A DNA stretch of 64,000 nt from an uncultured Acidimicrobiales bacterium (GCA_905480195.1 CAJQPN010000003.1:87755-151754), one strand, 5' to 3'; positions 17,387 to 25,738 are shown, numbered from the stretch's first letter. Numbers and translations are program-made. Notes: a model not told the origin generated them from the letters alone.

Positions 17387-18469
17387 TCAGCTGGAGGCTC
17401 CGCCGAACAACGAAATCGGGTCGTTGGCCCCGCCAGCGACGACTGCCCGTAGATCGGAGTTGCCTGCCCCTGCGAACGAGTCAAGATCGAGCTGACCGCG
17501 GATCTCGGTGGAGGCCGAAGCAAGGCCGTCGTCGATCGGGATTCCCGTGCCGTCCGCCACTCGGACCAAGCCAGAAAAGGCGGCAACGGTGGCTGCGGCT
17601 TGCGCTGCGCCATCCATTCCAACAGCGGCAATCAGTGCCCTACGCAACCCACCAAGCGACGCACCCTTCACTGCGGCCTCGGCGAAGGCGAGAAGTTCGG
17701 CTCCGCCAGCCATTCCCGTCGCTGCCGGGTCACCCGAACCGACAGCGGTGTCGAGATCGACCTCAATCCCCATCGCATCACTGCTCGCACGGAGCAGCGT
17801 CGTGTGAGCCGTTGTTCAATAAAAGCACTCGTTCATCGCTGCCACCCTCGCCGCCACGAGCTCGACCTGAGGGCGCGACAATGGGGTCTTCCAGACGAGC
17901 TCGTCAAAGCCTGCCGCCGAGTACATCGGACGCACGAGGGTGTAGAAGGTCGCATTCGCCGTCGGGACCTGGCTGAGCGCACGCGCGACGTTTGCGAACG
18001 GAAACGGTTCGAGCATCTTCACGTGGGCGCCGATATCACCGAGCCCATCCGGGGTGTCTCGTGACGGTTCGCCGGGTTCGGCCGCTGTTACGACGGGTAC
18101 GACGCCGACACCGACCGCATCAGCAAAGAGGCGCAACGCAACGGCCACAGCGGTCGTGCCGACGAGCTCGACGTAGGGCCCCTCGCCTAGGTCGCCGATC
18201 TGCTCCGCGGCCCACCCGGCGTCAACCGATCCCGGGTCACTGGCGATCCGATCGATGACCGCACGCGCAGAAAGCCCGAGGATCTCGGTGGAATCGGGCA
18301 GCTCGTGGTGCCAGGGCGCGGAGCTGCGCTGTCGGCTCCGTGCATCAGCCCGAGCGACAATTGCGCGCACCTCATCGGCGTCGAACCAGGTACCACTCAC
18401 ACCAAGCCGAGCCCGAGTCGCCTCGACCGCAGCTGCGTACTCGTGGCCGATCGAGATCATGGCCATCAC
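17387..18469 (-). CDS. AhpD-like (carboxymuconolactone decarboxylase-fold) protein; putative selenoprotein with in-frame UGA at 17816-17818
   Basis: One reading frame runs from ATG 18469 to the stop at 17387, interrupted by a single TGA (17816-17818). Ignoring the UGA gives two fragments, 217 residues (17816-18469) and a later one beginning MGIEVDL (17387-17773). Reading it as Sec gives 360 residues with NECFYUTTAH. Glu203, Cys215, Sec218 and His222 have the exact spacing of the AhpD catalytic residues (E-x11-C-x2-C-x3-H; Mtb Glu118/Cys130/Cys133/His137). The downstream part (RVADGTGIPIDDG) continues the fold. An upstream segment near residue 95-120 (PYVELVGTTAVAVALRLFADA) looks like a degenerate first repeat. 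A SECIS-like hairpin follows the UGA. Probable role: thiol/selenol peroxidase or redox enzyme, substrate unknown. The start overlaps the comEC stop by four bases. Alternative: a nonsense mutation or sequencing error. Confidence 0.8.
17779..17799 (-). promoter_or_regulatory. SECIS-like mRNA hairpin downstream of the in-frame UGA
   Basis: Beginning 16 nt after the UGA, the mRNA reads CG-CUGCUC-CGUGC-GAGCAG-UG. It forms an 8-bp stem (six Watson-Crick pairs, one G-U, one C-G) closed by a 5-nt loop containing GU. Bacterial SECIS elements are short stem-loops just after UGA with an apical GU that SelB contacts. The loop here is ~25 nt from the UGA, within the usual range. It lies inside the coding sequence, as bacterial SECIS must. 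Confidence 0.6.
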
Positions 18470-20247
18470 ACCTCCTCGGATTCATCGTTACACGGGAAGG
18501 TGTCAGCGGGACAGACGACCAATTGCGACTCGTCGTGATCGGCCAACCGCACGACCAACCCAGCGACCTGACGAGCAACACCCGCATGCACCGATGAGGC
18601 TCCAGGCACACGGTGCAAAGGCGGCGCAAGGATCGTCTCGGTGCCATAGCGATCGACAAGGGAGACAACGGCAAACGCATCAGAGGCATCTCCGTCGGTG
18701 GCAATGATCGCGTCGACTCGCCGCACCCCCGCTTCCCGCACCCGCTTGACGACGTCGCCGGGTCGCTGTGGATCGTTCAGCACCAAGACGATGCGATCAC
18801 CCGACGCAACCACTGTCACGCCCGCTCCGACCGTCGACTGACCTTGGCGCAACTGCGGAACTGCTCCGATCGCCGAAGCAACGACGACGGCGATCGTGAC
18901 CATGGCGCACAGGCGACTCGATCGGCGACCGCGAACGATGACCCCCAATGCTGCGGCGGTCACAAGCAGCGGCACTGGTCCGAGCATGGCTGACGGGGCA
19001 AGTGCAGCATGGCGGGCCACCCAACGAACCCAGGTGACGAGGACCTCAGTCGGCCAGTGAACGACTTCTGCCACCGGCCCACCAACTGCGCCGGCGAAGA
19101 GCCCAGCCGTGCAGCCCCACATCATGATCGGGCCCGAAGCGGGCCCGGCCAAGAGGTTGGCGGGAAGGCTTGCAAGTGGCAGCGGTCCGAAGGTGAAAAC
19201 CAGGAGCGGGGATACCGCCAGTTGAGCCGCAATCGTGGTCGCCACCGCAGTTCGGAAGAACAACGGGCCCGGCACTCGATCGATGAACGGCTGCGAAAAC
19301 CAGACAATCCCTGCCGTCGCGGCGACCGAAAGCCGAAATGCAAGCACGTGCACGAGGAATGGATCAGCAAGGACAAGGCAAGCAACAGCGATCGAAAGTG
19401 CGCGGCGTCCGTCGACCGGCGTGCCAAAAGCTGATGCTCCAAGACCGACCCCGGCCATCCCGACAGCGCGCAACACCGATGGTTCGAAGCGGGTCAGCAG
19501 CGCGAAGAATGCGAGAACGCTGAGCAGGACGAGCAGCCGAGGTCCGGGACGAAACCGGCCAACAAGCGGCATCAAAACAGCAATGACGAAGGCGACGTTT
19601 TGGCCTGAAACCACGAGCAGATGACCAAGACCGGCAGCCCGGAAGTCGTCAGCAGTGACCGCCGACTGTGCCCGATCGTCGCCGATGACCATGCCGAGGA
19701 AAATCGCACGGTCATCGCGGCCGAGCGCTGCGACACCACCGCTGAGTAATCGTCGCACGCTGTTGGCCAGCCGGGCGACGGGAGATCCGAAATGGGTGAC
19801 GGGAATGGCCTCAACGCTGATCGTCCCAACCTCGTGACGCCACCGGGCCCACGCATCCCGGCTTCCGATGGGCCGGAATCGGCCCTCGATCCGAAGTTGT
19901 TCGCCGGCCAGAGAATCGTCGAGTCGACCTGCCAGCGGGCCGTGAGCAACGACGGAAACGCGATGCCCTTCCCAGCGCGCGCTGACTCGCATCCCCGCAG
20001 GACCAAACGGCCTCGGATCCGATGTCAGTGTCACCCAGGCATCGATGGGACCAGCGGCTGGCGGATCGAGACCCACGAGCGCAAGGCTTCCGAAAAAAGA
20101 GGAGAGCGAGGCGGCCGCCAGTGCGAGTGTGAGCCATGTGCGTCGGGTGAGCGCCGCCACGACGGCGATGCCAACGACGGCGACGGGCAACGGCCACATC
20201 ACCAGCGCGCCGACCGTCGCTCCGATCGCTGCGGCGTGGGCCCTCAA
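18466..20247 (-). CDS. comEC: ComEC/Rec2-type DNA-uptake channel
   Basis: The 593-residue polytopic membrane protein has an N-terminal DUF4131-like region with an OB-like soluble segment (about 65-150). The competence core begins with GLGHLLVVSGQNVAFVIAV (about 225-245), the family signature. The C-terminal extracytoplasmic domain is short and lacks the HxHxDH zinc motif of the metallo-beta-lactamase domain, so any nuclease activity is probably lost. The protein is shorter than the ~750 residues of Bacillus ComEC. ComEC moves single-stranded DNA across the membrane in transformation. It overlaps comEA and the AhpD-like gene by four bases each. Confidence 0.9.
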   Translation of the reverse strand: MRAHAAAIGATVGALVMWPLPVAVVGIAVVAALTRRTWLTLALAAASLSSFFGSLALVGLDPPAAGPIDAWVTLTSDPRPFGPAGMRVSARWEGHRVSVVAHGPLAGRLDDSLAGEQLRIEGRFRPIGSRDAWARWRHEVGTISVEAIPVTHFGSPVARLANSVRRLLSGGVAALGRDDRAIFLGMVIGDDRAQSAVTADDFRAAGLGHLLVVSGQNVAFVIAVLMPLVGRFRPGPRLLVLLSVLAFFALLTRFEPSVLRAVGMAGVGLGASAFGTPVDGRRALSIAVACLVLADPFLVHVLAFRLSVAATAGIVWFSQPFIDRVPGPLFFRTAVATTIAAQLAVSPLLVFTFGPLPLASLPANLLAGPASGPIMMWGCTAGLFAGAVGGPVAEVVHWPTEVLVTWVRWVARHAALAPSAMLGPVPLLVTAAALGVIVRGRRSSRLCAMVTIAVVVASAIGAVPQLRQGQSTVGAGVTVVASGDRIVLVLNDPQRPGDVVKRVREAGVRRVDAIIATDGDASDAFAVVSLVDRYGTETILAPPLHRVPGASSVHAGVARQVAGLVVRLADHDESQLVVCPADTFPCNDESEEV

Positions 20248-20927
20248 GGGTGCACAAGGTCGCGAAGCGCCTCGAGCTTCGCCGGACCGATTCCCGTTAC
20301 CCCGAGGAGGTCGTCGACATTGCGGAACGAGCCTTCTCGGTCACGATGCTCGACGATCGCTGCAGCAAGGCTCGGGCCGATGCCCGGAAGCGTCTCAAGT
20401 TGGGCAGCGCTTGCTCGAGAGAGATCGATCAGACCAGCGGTTTCCCACTCTGCGACCCCTCCGGCGGTCGCCGCCGCACCGATCACTACCTCGGGCGCCA
20501 CTTCCCCGATCGCCGGGATCCAGATCCGCTGACCGTCGGCGACCTGCTGGGCCAGGTTGACCCGACTCCGATCGGCGTTATCGGCCAGCCCGCCTGCGGC
20601 TTCGACCGCATCGATAACTCTGCTCCCGGATACGACATCATGGACGCCGGGCCGAGCAACTGCTCCGTCAACGTGAACGATCAAAACCTGTGGCCCGGCG
20701 GTGGTCGTTGAGGAAAGCGCCGAAATGTCGGCGATCACCGGCAGTGTCTCGTCAGGCGGTGGAGGCGGCGGCCGAAGCGCCCACCACGCCCCGAAGCCGG
20801 CAGCAAGCACGCTGATCGCACCTACGACCACACTGACGGGACGTACTCCGAGGCGGTCGGCGAACAGCACCGGCATGCGCCGCCAGGAATAGTCGTCGAA
20901 TTCGAAGTGGTCGTCGGCGTTCAACAC
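20244..20927 (-). CDS. comEA: ComEA-type DNA receptor
   Basis: The 227-residue product has a cytoplasmic N-terminus, a membrane helix (about 30-50, VSVVVGAISVLAAGFGAWWAL), a SLBB domain (about 82-150: VLIVHVDGAVARPGVHDV), and a C-terminal helix-hairpin-helix domain. The latter carries LETLPGIGPSLAAAIVEHR and LLGVTGIGPAKLEALRDLV. It binds double-stranded DNA outside the membrane and hands it to ComEC. It is the first gene of the minus-strand competence operon. Confidence 0.93.
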   Translation of the reverse strand: MLNADDHFEFDDYSWRRMPVLFADRLGVRPVSVVVGAISVLAAGFGAWWALRPPPPPPDETLPVIADISALSSTTTAGPQVLIVHVDGAVARPGVHDVVSGSRVIDAVEAAGGLADNADRSRVNLAQQVADGQRIWIPAIGEVAPEVVIGAAATAGGVAEWETAGLIDLSRASAAQLETLPGIGPSLAAAIVEHRDREGSFRNVDDLLGVTGIGPAKLEALRDLVHP

Positions 20928-21001
20928 GACCTCCGCTCAGCCAGGACTGTCGGGGGAAGTGCAGCAGTAGGGCCGCCCGGCGGTCCCAGACCGTCAGACG
21001 A

Positions 21002-21703
21002 TCAGAACAGCGCAGTGCTCAACTTGCGCCGCCACTCGGGAGTGCGCGGATCGTCAGGCCCGAGGACCTCGAGCAGGTCAACGAACTTCTGACGGTCATC
21101 GTCGTTGAGCTTCACGGTCGGGAGAAGTGACGTAAGGGTGGCATCGATGTCAGTGACGGTGTCGCCATTGGTTCGAGCCAAGGCCCGCAGACGCCGCGTC
21201 TCGGGCGTCTCAGGGATTTTGTCGAGCAGAGCGATCCCTTGGTCGACCTGCCCTTCATCGATGAGTGCGGCGGCGAGCGCCGTGAGGACGTCAGGGTTGT
21301 CGGGCTCGAGCGCGAACGCCGCGTTGAGCGATTCGACGTCGCCGATCTCGAGCAGACGCTCAATCTCGTTTTGTTCCTCGGTCGGCAAGAGCTTCGCAAC
21401 GAACTCGCGAACTTGGGCTTCACCTTGAGCCCCCATGAAGCCATCAACCACCTGGCCGTCCTTCATTGCGTACACGGCGGGGATCGACTGGACCTGGAAC
21501 GCCTGTGCGACACTCGTATTGGCATCGACATCGACCTTCGCGAGTTCAACCTTGCCGTTCGTATCGCCGATGACCTTGTCGAGGATCGGGCCGAGCTGCT
21601 TGCACGGACCGCACCACTCGGCCCACAGATCGATCACGACAGGGACCTGGTGCGACCGCTCGATCACGGCGGTCTCGAACGTTGCGTCGGTTACGTCGGC
21701 CAT
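21002..21703 (-). CDS. Thioredoxin-domain protein with TPR tail (CnoX/YbbN-like)
   Basis: The 233-residue product starts MADVTDATFETAV and has a thioredoxin fold (1-105) with WCGPCK (Cys31, Cys34) and a cis-Pro in QSIPAVYA. A C-terminal helical region (about 110-233) has TPR-like repeats (EIERLLEIGDVESLNAAFAL, VLTALAAALIDEGQVDQGIAL). This matches the YbbN/CnoX family of redox-active holdase chaperones, though the intact CxxC means ordinary thiol-disulfide activity is also possible. The ATG is at 21701-21703, divergent from the PAC2 gene. Confidence 0.9.
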   Translation of the reverse strand: MADVTDATFETAVIERSHQVPVVIDLWAEWCGPCKQLGPILDKVIGDTNGKVELAKVDVDANTSVAQAFQVQSIPAVYAMKDGQVVDGFMGAQGEAQVREFVAKLLPTEEQNEIERLLEIGDVESLNAAFALEPDNPDVLTALAAALIDEGQVDQGIALLDKIPETPETRRLRALARTNGDTVTDIDATLTSLLPTVKLNDDDRQKFVDLLEVLGPDDPRTPEWRRKLSTALF

Positions 21704-21750
21704 GGTGCCGACCAACGTATCGGATACCGGCCAGTTCCCGGCGGGCGCGT

Positions 21751-21763
21751 CCCAACGATTGGG
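21751..21763. promoter_or_regulatory. Inverted repeat in the thioredoxin/PAC2 divergent promoter region
   Basis: CCCAA-CGA-TTGGG is a perfect 5-bp inverted repeat around three bases. It lies between two divergent starts (21703 and 21782) and three bases before a TACTCT hexamer (21766-21771) that could be the -10 of the PAC2 gene. It is short, so chance is possible. Confidence 0.3.
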
Positions 21764-21781
21764 CGTACTCTCAGCGTCACG

Positions 21782-22660
21782 ATGTCTCGCCCTGTCGACC
21801 CCGCCGAGTTGTACACATTGTTGGCGACGCCGTCGCTCGATGATCCGGTCCTCCTGATCCACCTCGCCGGATGGATCGATGCCAGCGGCTGCGCAGCAGA
21901 TGCCCGCAAAACGATTCTCGAGCAAATCAACCCGACACCGGTCGCACGTTTCGAGACCGAGTGGCTCCTCGATCACCGGGCTCGCCGACCGATGATGCAC
22001 ATTGTCGAAGGGGTTACCACGGCGCTCGACTGGCCCGAGATCAAACTCGTCTGCGGCAGCGACAGCACCGGGAACGATGTGCTGTTCTTGCACGGTGTCG
22101 AGCCCGACCACAACTGGCGCACGTTCTGTGAGGCCGTCGTCGAGCTCGCCCAACGCTTCGGTGTACGCCGCGTCATCGGCCTCGGTGCCTACCCGGCTTC
22201 GTCGCCTCACACCCGACCATCTCGCCTTTCCGCTACTGCGTCTTCGCCGGAGCTCGCCGTGCTCGGGTTCACTCCTGCGACCCTCGACGTGCCGGCCGGC
22301 ATGCAAGCAGCGGTTGAGTTTGCGGCCCATGAGGCGGGAATCCCCGCCGTTGGGCTCTGGGCACAAGTCCCGCACTACCTCTCGGGGGCGAACTATGCGC
22401 CGGCGACGCAAGCATTGATCGAGGGTCTGGTGGTCGCCGGAGGCCTCGTCTTCGACAGCAGCGACCTTGCTGCGGAAGCATTGGCCACGCGGAGCCGTCT
22501 CAACGGCCTCGTGGCCGACGATGATTCGCACCGCAGCATGCTCCACGTACTCGAGCGCCAATACGACAACGCCATGGAGGTCGAAGCGTCGATCAGTGGT
22601 ACTGACGTCGCGGCCGAGATCGCCGAGTTCTTGCGTAACCAGACCGACGACGACCGCTGA
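21782..22660 (+). CDS. PAC2-family protein (proteasome-assembly-chaperone-like)
   Basis: The 292-residue product has the actinobacterial PAC2 layout: VLLIHLAGWIDASGCAADA near the N-terminus, then LVCGSDSTGNDVLFLHGVEPDHNWRTF-like and VIGLGAYPASSPHTRPSRLSATAS-like strands, and the final ATP-grasp-adjacent motif GIPAVGLWAQVPHYLSG. A C-terminal acidic helix follows. Homologues are often near proteasome genes in actinobacteria, but their role is not settled; no proteasome gene lies here. The start is ATG at 21782; TACTCT ten bases upstream suggests a very short leader. Confidence 0.88.
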   Translation: MSRPVDPAELYTLLATPSLDDPVLLIHLAGWIDASGCAADARKTILEQINPTPVARFETEWLLDHRARRPMMHIVEGVTTALDWPEIKLVCGSDSTGNDVLFLHGVEPDHNWRTFCEAVVELAQRFGVRRVIGLGAYPASSPHTRPSRLSATASSPELAVLGFTPATLDVPAGMQAAVEFAAHEAGIPAVGLWAQVPHYLSGANYAPATQALIEGLVVAGGLVFDSSDLAAEALATRSRLNGLVADDDSHRSMLHVLERQYDNAMEVEASISGTDVAAEIAEFLRNQTDDDR

Positions 22661-22661
22661 C

Positions 22662-24236
22662 CTAACGGTCCAGTTCCCAGAGCGTCCCCTGGCTGAACCG
22701 GGCCACGAGTCTCGACCCCTCCGGCGGGCTCGTATCCAACCCGAGCAGCGCATGGGTGGTCTTTGGTGTGCGCGTGATCACGCTGCGGTCAAACCCCACG
22801 TTCCAAACCAGCGCATTCGTGAGACTCGAAGACACACGACCCGTGTCGACAAAGAGTTCCCCGATGTTGAGGCTCGGGTTGAGGCGCTCGTTGACTTCAC
22901 CCGACGCAGTGGATTCATGCAGTTGATCGAGGGTCTCCAGTCCGCTGTGGGCTCCCCACAAACAAGCGAGAACGAGGAGCAACCCCGCTGCCTCGATCCG
23001 CCAACGACAAAGCCCCCACGCCGCCAGACCGACGACGACGGCAACCGCGGCTGCAGCTCCAGGCTCGAAGATGTCGTTCCCGTACGGTGCACCGCCGACC
23101 TCGACCCCGAGCATCATCACGGGGGACCGGGCCGACGCCCAGGTGTCACCGGGTCCGTTCCATGCGGCGACGATCCCGCCGAGCGCAGGCGCGCCGACAA
23201 GCAAAAGCGCTGCACCCCTCCCGCGCAATTGGTGCAAGGAGGCGACACCGACCGCAACAAAGACCGGAGCCATCACTTCGATGTATCGACCATGAAGCCA
23301 CTTGTCGGCCCGTGGAATGCCGGTCAGGAACCAGGCGGCGACGACCAGCACTCCGAAACCAACGGCGAGAACTGACCATCCATTCGTCCTCGATCGGGCT
23401 AACACGACGATGCCCCACATTGCGAGCCCGGTACCGGCCAAGACCACATAGGTGAGCGCGCCCAGACCGTGTTGGAGCATCTGCATCGCTTCCCCGAGAC
23501 CACGCCGAGACGCCAGGTCGACTGCGTCATAGGTGCCGGGGTCGTCGAATGTCGCAGTGGAGAGTGATCGACGGAGCCACTCGACGAACGACAGCCCGAC
23601 AACGCCGGACACCACCACTGCCGCAGTCGCACCCTTCCCCCGCGACCTCACCGACCATCCACTCGCCACGATGACGACCGCCGCCGAAACGCCGAGTCGC
23701 GGATGCCCTGCGAACAGCAGCACTGCGGCGGCGACCGCTCCCCACGCCGACCGCGTTGTCGCCGCCTCGAGGGCGTGAAACAACGCCAACAACGCCAACA
23801 CGACCAAGAGCGCAAGGAGCCGTTCCGTCCACACAATCGACGAGGTGAGCAGCGCCGCCGGCAGGACAGCGCCAACGATCGCGGCGACAAGCACCCGGCG
23901 ATGATCGATCTCGGGGAACAGTCGCCGCAGCAGCGAGGTGAGCGCCGGAACGGTCGCTGCGCCGGCCAGCGCGTTCACCATTCGTGCGTAGGTGATCATC
24001 CCGTCACCTTCGAGCCCCAAGAGCCACCCCGGTGCAAGAAGCATGGGATATAGCGGGCCATACGGGGACTGTGCAGGCATCGGCGCACCACCCTCGCCTC
24101 CGATGGTGCGGCCCATGGCGAGATAGGCGATGTCGTCGATGGTCAGGAGCGGCCCCGGCGGAGCGAGAGCGAATGCGAAACCCACCAGGAACACCGCACT
24201 CGTCGTGCCCACCAGCCAACGGGTCCAGGCCGACAT
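22662..24236 (-). CDS. Polytopic membrane protein, probably GT-C-type glycosyltransferase
   Basis: The 524-residue product begins MSAWTRWLVGTTSAVFLVGF and has about 11-12 hydrophobic segments over residues 8-440. The large extracytoplasmic loop after helix 1 contains TIDDIAYLAMGR and MPAQSPYGPLYPML. The acidic IDD in the first loop, the YGPLYP motif and the repeated helices resemble lipid-linked-sugar glycosyltransferases of the GT-C class (PMT/ArnT-like). I cannot assign a substrate. A soluble C-terminal tail (about 445-524) follows. The start ATG at 24236 has GAGGCG upstream. Its stop lies one base from the convergent PAC2 stop. Confidence 0.65.
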   Translation of the reverse strand: MSAWTRWLVGTTSAVFLVGFAFALAPPGPLLTIDDIAYLAMGRTIGGEGGAPMPAQSPYGPLYPMLLAPGWLLGLEGDGMITYARMVNALAGAATVPALTSLLRRLFPEIDHRRVLVAAIVGAVLPAALLTSSIVWTERLLALLVVLALLALFHALEAATTRSAWGAVAAAVLLFAGHPRLGVSAAVVIVASGWSVRSRGKGATAAVVVSGVVGLSFVEWLRRSLSTATFDDPGTYDAVDLASRRGLGEAMQMLQHGLGALTYVVLAGTGLAMWGIVVLARSRTNGWSVLAVGFGVLVVAAWFLTGIPRADKWLHGRYIEVMAPVFVAVGVASLHQLRGRGAALLLVGAPALGGIVAAWNGPGDTWASARSPVMMLGVEVGGAPYGNDIFEPGAAAAVAVVVGLAAWGLCRWRIEAAGLLLVLACLWGAHSGLETLDQLHESTASGEVNERLNPSLNIGELFVDTGRVSSSLTNALVWNVGFDRSVITRTPKTTHALLGLDTSPPEGSRLVARFSQGTLWELDR

Positions 24237-24263
24237 CGCCTCGACGTTAGGCCCAAATCGTGG

Positions 24264-24292
24264 GTGGATGCGAGAAGCGCCGGTGCTACCAT
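24264..24292 (+). promoter_or_regulatory. Candidate promoter of tRNA-Ala
   Basis: TACCAT (24287-24292) ends 15 bases before the tRNA 5' end, a normal -10 position for a short tRNA leader. The -35 region 17 bases upstream (GTGGAT) is poor. The same TACCAT hexamer precedes the ATG at 44185. Confidence 0.35.
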
Positions 24293-24307
24293 CGTGGGCC
24301 TCAACCC

Positions 24308-24380
24308 GGGGCATTAGCTCAGTTGGTAGAGCGCATCCATGGCATGGATGAGGTCAGGAGTTCAATTCTCCTATGCTCCA
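24308..24380 (+). tRNA. tRNA-Ala (anticodon GGC)
   Basis: The 73-nt sequence folds as a cloverleaf. The acceptor stem is GGGGCAT/ATGCTCC with one G-U pair and an A discriminator. The D loop contains AGTTGGTA. The anticodon stem CATCC/GGATG surrounds ATGGCAT, giving anticodon GGC. The T loop is TTCAATT. CCA is not encoded. Confidence 0.95.
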
Positions 24381-24388
24381 CCCCGATC

Positions 24389-24418
24389 GAAACGGGGCCT
24401 CGTCGGAGGTCCCGTTTC
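24389..24418 (+). terminator. Intrinsic terminator after tRNA-Ala
   Basis: GAAACGGGGCCTC-GTCG-GAGGTCCCGTTTC forms a 13-bp stem (one G-U pair) nine bases after the tRNA. CTCGTTTCG follows. It sits immediately before the dioxygenase gene and should insulate it from tRNA transcription. Confidence 0.75.
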
Positions 24419-24441
24419 TCGTTTCGTGGCACGCTGGGACG

Positions 24442-25296
24442 ATGGGTTCTCCTCCGACGATCACGCCACTTGCTGATGCGACCTTCGGGGCGACCGTGAC
24501 CCAGATCGACGTCCGTTCCCTCGACCACGCCTCGTTCGCCGAACTGTACGCCAGCTGGCTTGAGGTCGGTCTCCTCGTCTTTCCCGGCCAGTTCCTCGAC
24601 CAAGCCGCACAGAACCGGTTCGCCCGGCGTTTCGGTGATCTCGAGTTCGAGGCCTCGCCGCTAAGCAATGTCCGCCGGGACGGGACGCTGCGACCGACCG
24701 ACGGCTCCGACGACATGATGCAGATCCTCATCGGCAACATGGGTTGGCACCAGGACTCGACGTACATGCCGGTCCAAGCCAAGGGAGCGGTGTTCTCCGC
24801 CGAGATCGTGCCGCTCGATGGTGGGGCCACCGGGTTCGCCGACACTGCTTCGGCCTACGACGCACTCGACCGGTCAGTCAAGGACCGAATCGCCGGCCTC
24901 CGGGCCCGGCACTCGCTGTACCACTCGCAGGCCCGTGTCGGCCATGACGCCACGTCGACCCACTACAGCGGCTACGGCTTCCACGACGGGCCTGTCTCAA
25001 TCCGGCCGATCGTGAAGCGCCATCCCGAGACCGGAAGGCGATCGTTGACAATCGGCCGTCATGCGTTCGGTATCGAGGGGCTCGACACCACCGAATCGGA
25101 AGAGCTGCTGGCGAGCCTCGTCAACATCGCAACCGAACCGAGGTATACGTACCATCACCAATGGTCGGCGGGCGACGTCGTTGTCTGGGACAACCGTCGC
25201 CTCCTTCACTGCGCAACACCGTGGGACGTTGATCAACCGCGCGTCATGTGGCACACCCGCATTGCCGGCGACCCCGCCAGCGAGTCCGCAGCATGA
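24442..25296 (+). CDS. TauD/TfdA-family Fe(II)/2-oxoglutarate dioxygenase
   Basis: The 284-residue enzyme has the double-stranded beta-helix iron site: H103-x-D105 in GWHQDSTYMP, distal His256 in NRRLLHCATPWD, and Arg273 (RVMWHTRIAG) to hold 2-oxoglutarate. Family members oxidise taurine, aryloxyalkanoates and similar small acids. The substrate is not apparent, and no transporter is adjacent to hint at it. The ATG at 24442 was preferred over upstream in-frame codons that would run into the tRNA terminator. Confidence 0.9.
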   Translation: MGSPPTITPLADATFGATVTQIDVRSLDHASFAELYASWLEVGLLVFPGQFLDQAAQNRFARRFGDLEFEASPLSNVRRDGTLRPTDGSDDMMQILIGNMGWHQDSTYMPVQAKGAVFSAEIVPLDGGATGFADTASAYDALDRSVKDRIAGLRARHSLYHSQARVGHDATSTHYSGYGFHDGPVSIRPIVKRHPETGRRSLTIGRHAFGIEGLDTTESEELLASLVNIATEPRYTYHHQWSAGDVVVWDNRRLLHCATPWDVDQPRVMWHTRIAGDPASESAA

Positions 25297-25354
25297 CGAC
25301 GCCCGACCAACACGGGGGGCGCTCACGCCCACTCGTCACAGCAACAGGACGGTT

Positions 25355-25738
25355 CTAAGCGGTTTCGGGCTGTGGCGTGAGGGGGTGCCAGGCAACGCGG
25401 GGTCGATCGCCCCACAGCCGCTCGAGTTGGTAGAAATTGCGCTGTTCTTGATGGAACACGTGCACGACAAATGGGCCATAGTCCATGAGGACCCACTCGC
25501 GGGACTCGGCACCCTCGACCCGTATCGGCGACGGTCCACCGACCTTCCTGATCTCCACCTCCACCGCATCGACGATGGCTGCGACCTGACGCGCATTCGA
25601 TCCGCTCACCACGACGAAGTAGTCGGAGACCGAGAAGACATCGCCCACGTCGATGATCACCGGGTCAGTGGCCTTCTTGTCATCAGCGACAGCCGCAGCG
25701 TGTCGAACGAGATCGAGCAGGTCGTCGGGATTCGTCAC
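25355..25738 (-). CDS. rsfS: Ribosomal silencing factor RsfS
   Basis: The 127-residue product matches RsfS: VIIDVGDVFSVSDYFVVVSGSN (about 28-50), then VLMDYGPFVVHVFHQEQRNFYQLERLW. It binds uL14 and blocks 30S/50S joining when nutrients are short. GTG at 25736-25738 was chosen as start because GTGA overlaps the stop of the upstream LytR_C gene and GGGAGG lies just before it; a TTG at 25750 would add four residues. The order nadD-LytR_C-rsfS is typical of actinobacteria. Confidence 0.95.
   Translation of the reverse strand: MTNPDDLLDLVRHAAAVADDKKATDPVIIDVGDVFSVSDYFVVVSGSNARQVAAIVDAVEVEIRKVGGPSPIRVEGAESREWVLMDYGPFVVHVFHQEQRNFYQLERLWGDRPRVAWHPLTPQPETA

Noticed and set aside
17816..17818. Sequencing error or pseudogene as the explanation for the UGA
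   Set aside because: Not excluded, but a chance TGA exactly at the AhpD catalytic Cys codon with a SECIS-like hairpin after it is less likely than recoding; the frame shows no other damage.
25317..25330. GGGCG-CTCA-CGCCC hairpin between the dioxygenase and rsfS
   Set aside because: Only five base pairs in very GC-rich sequence, with no T-run; too weak to call.
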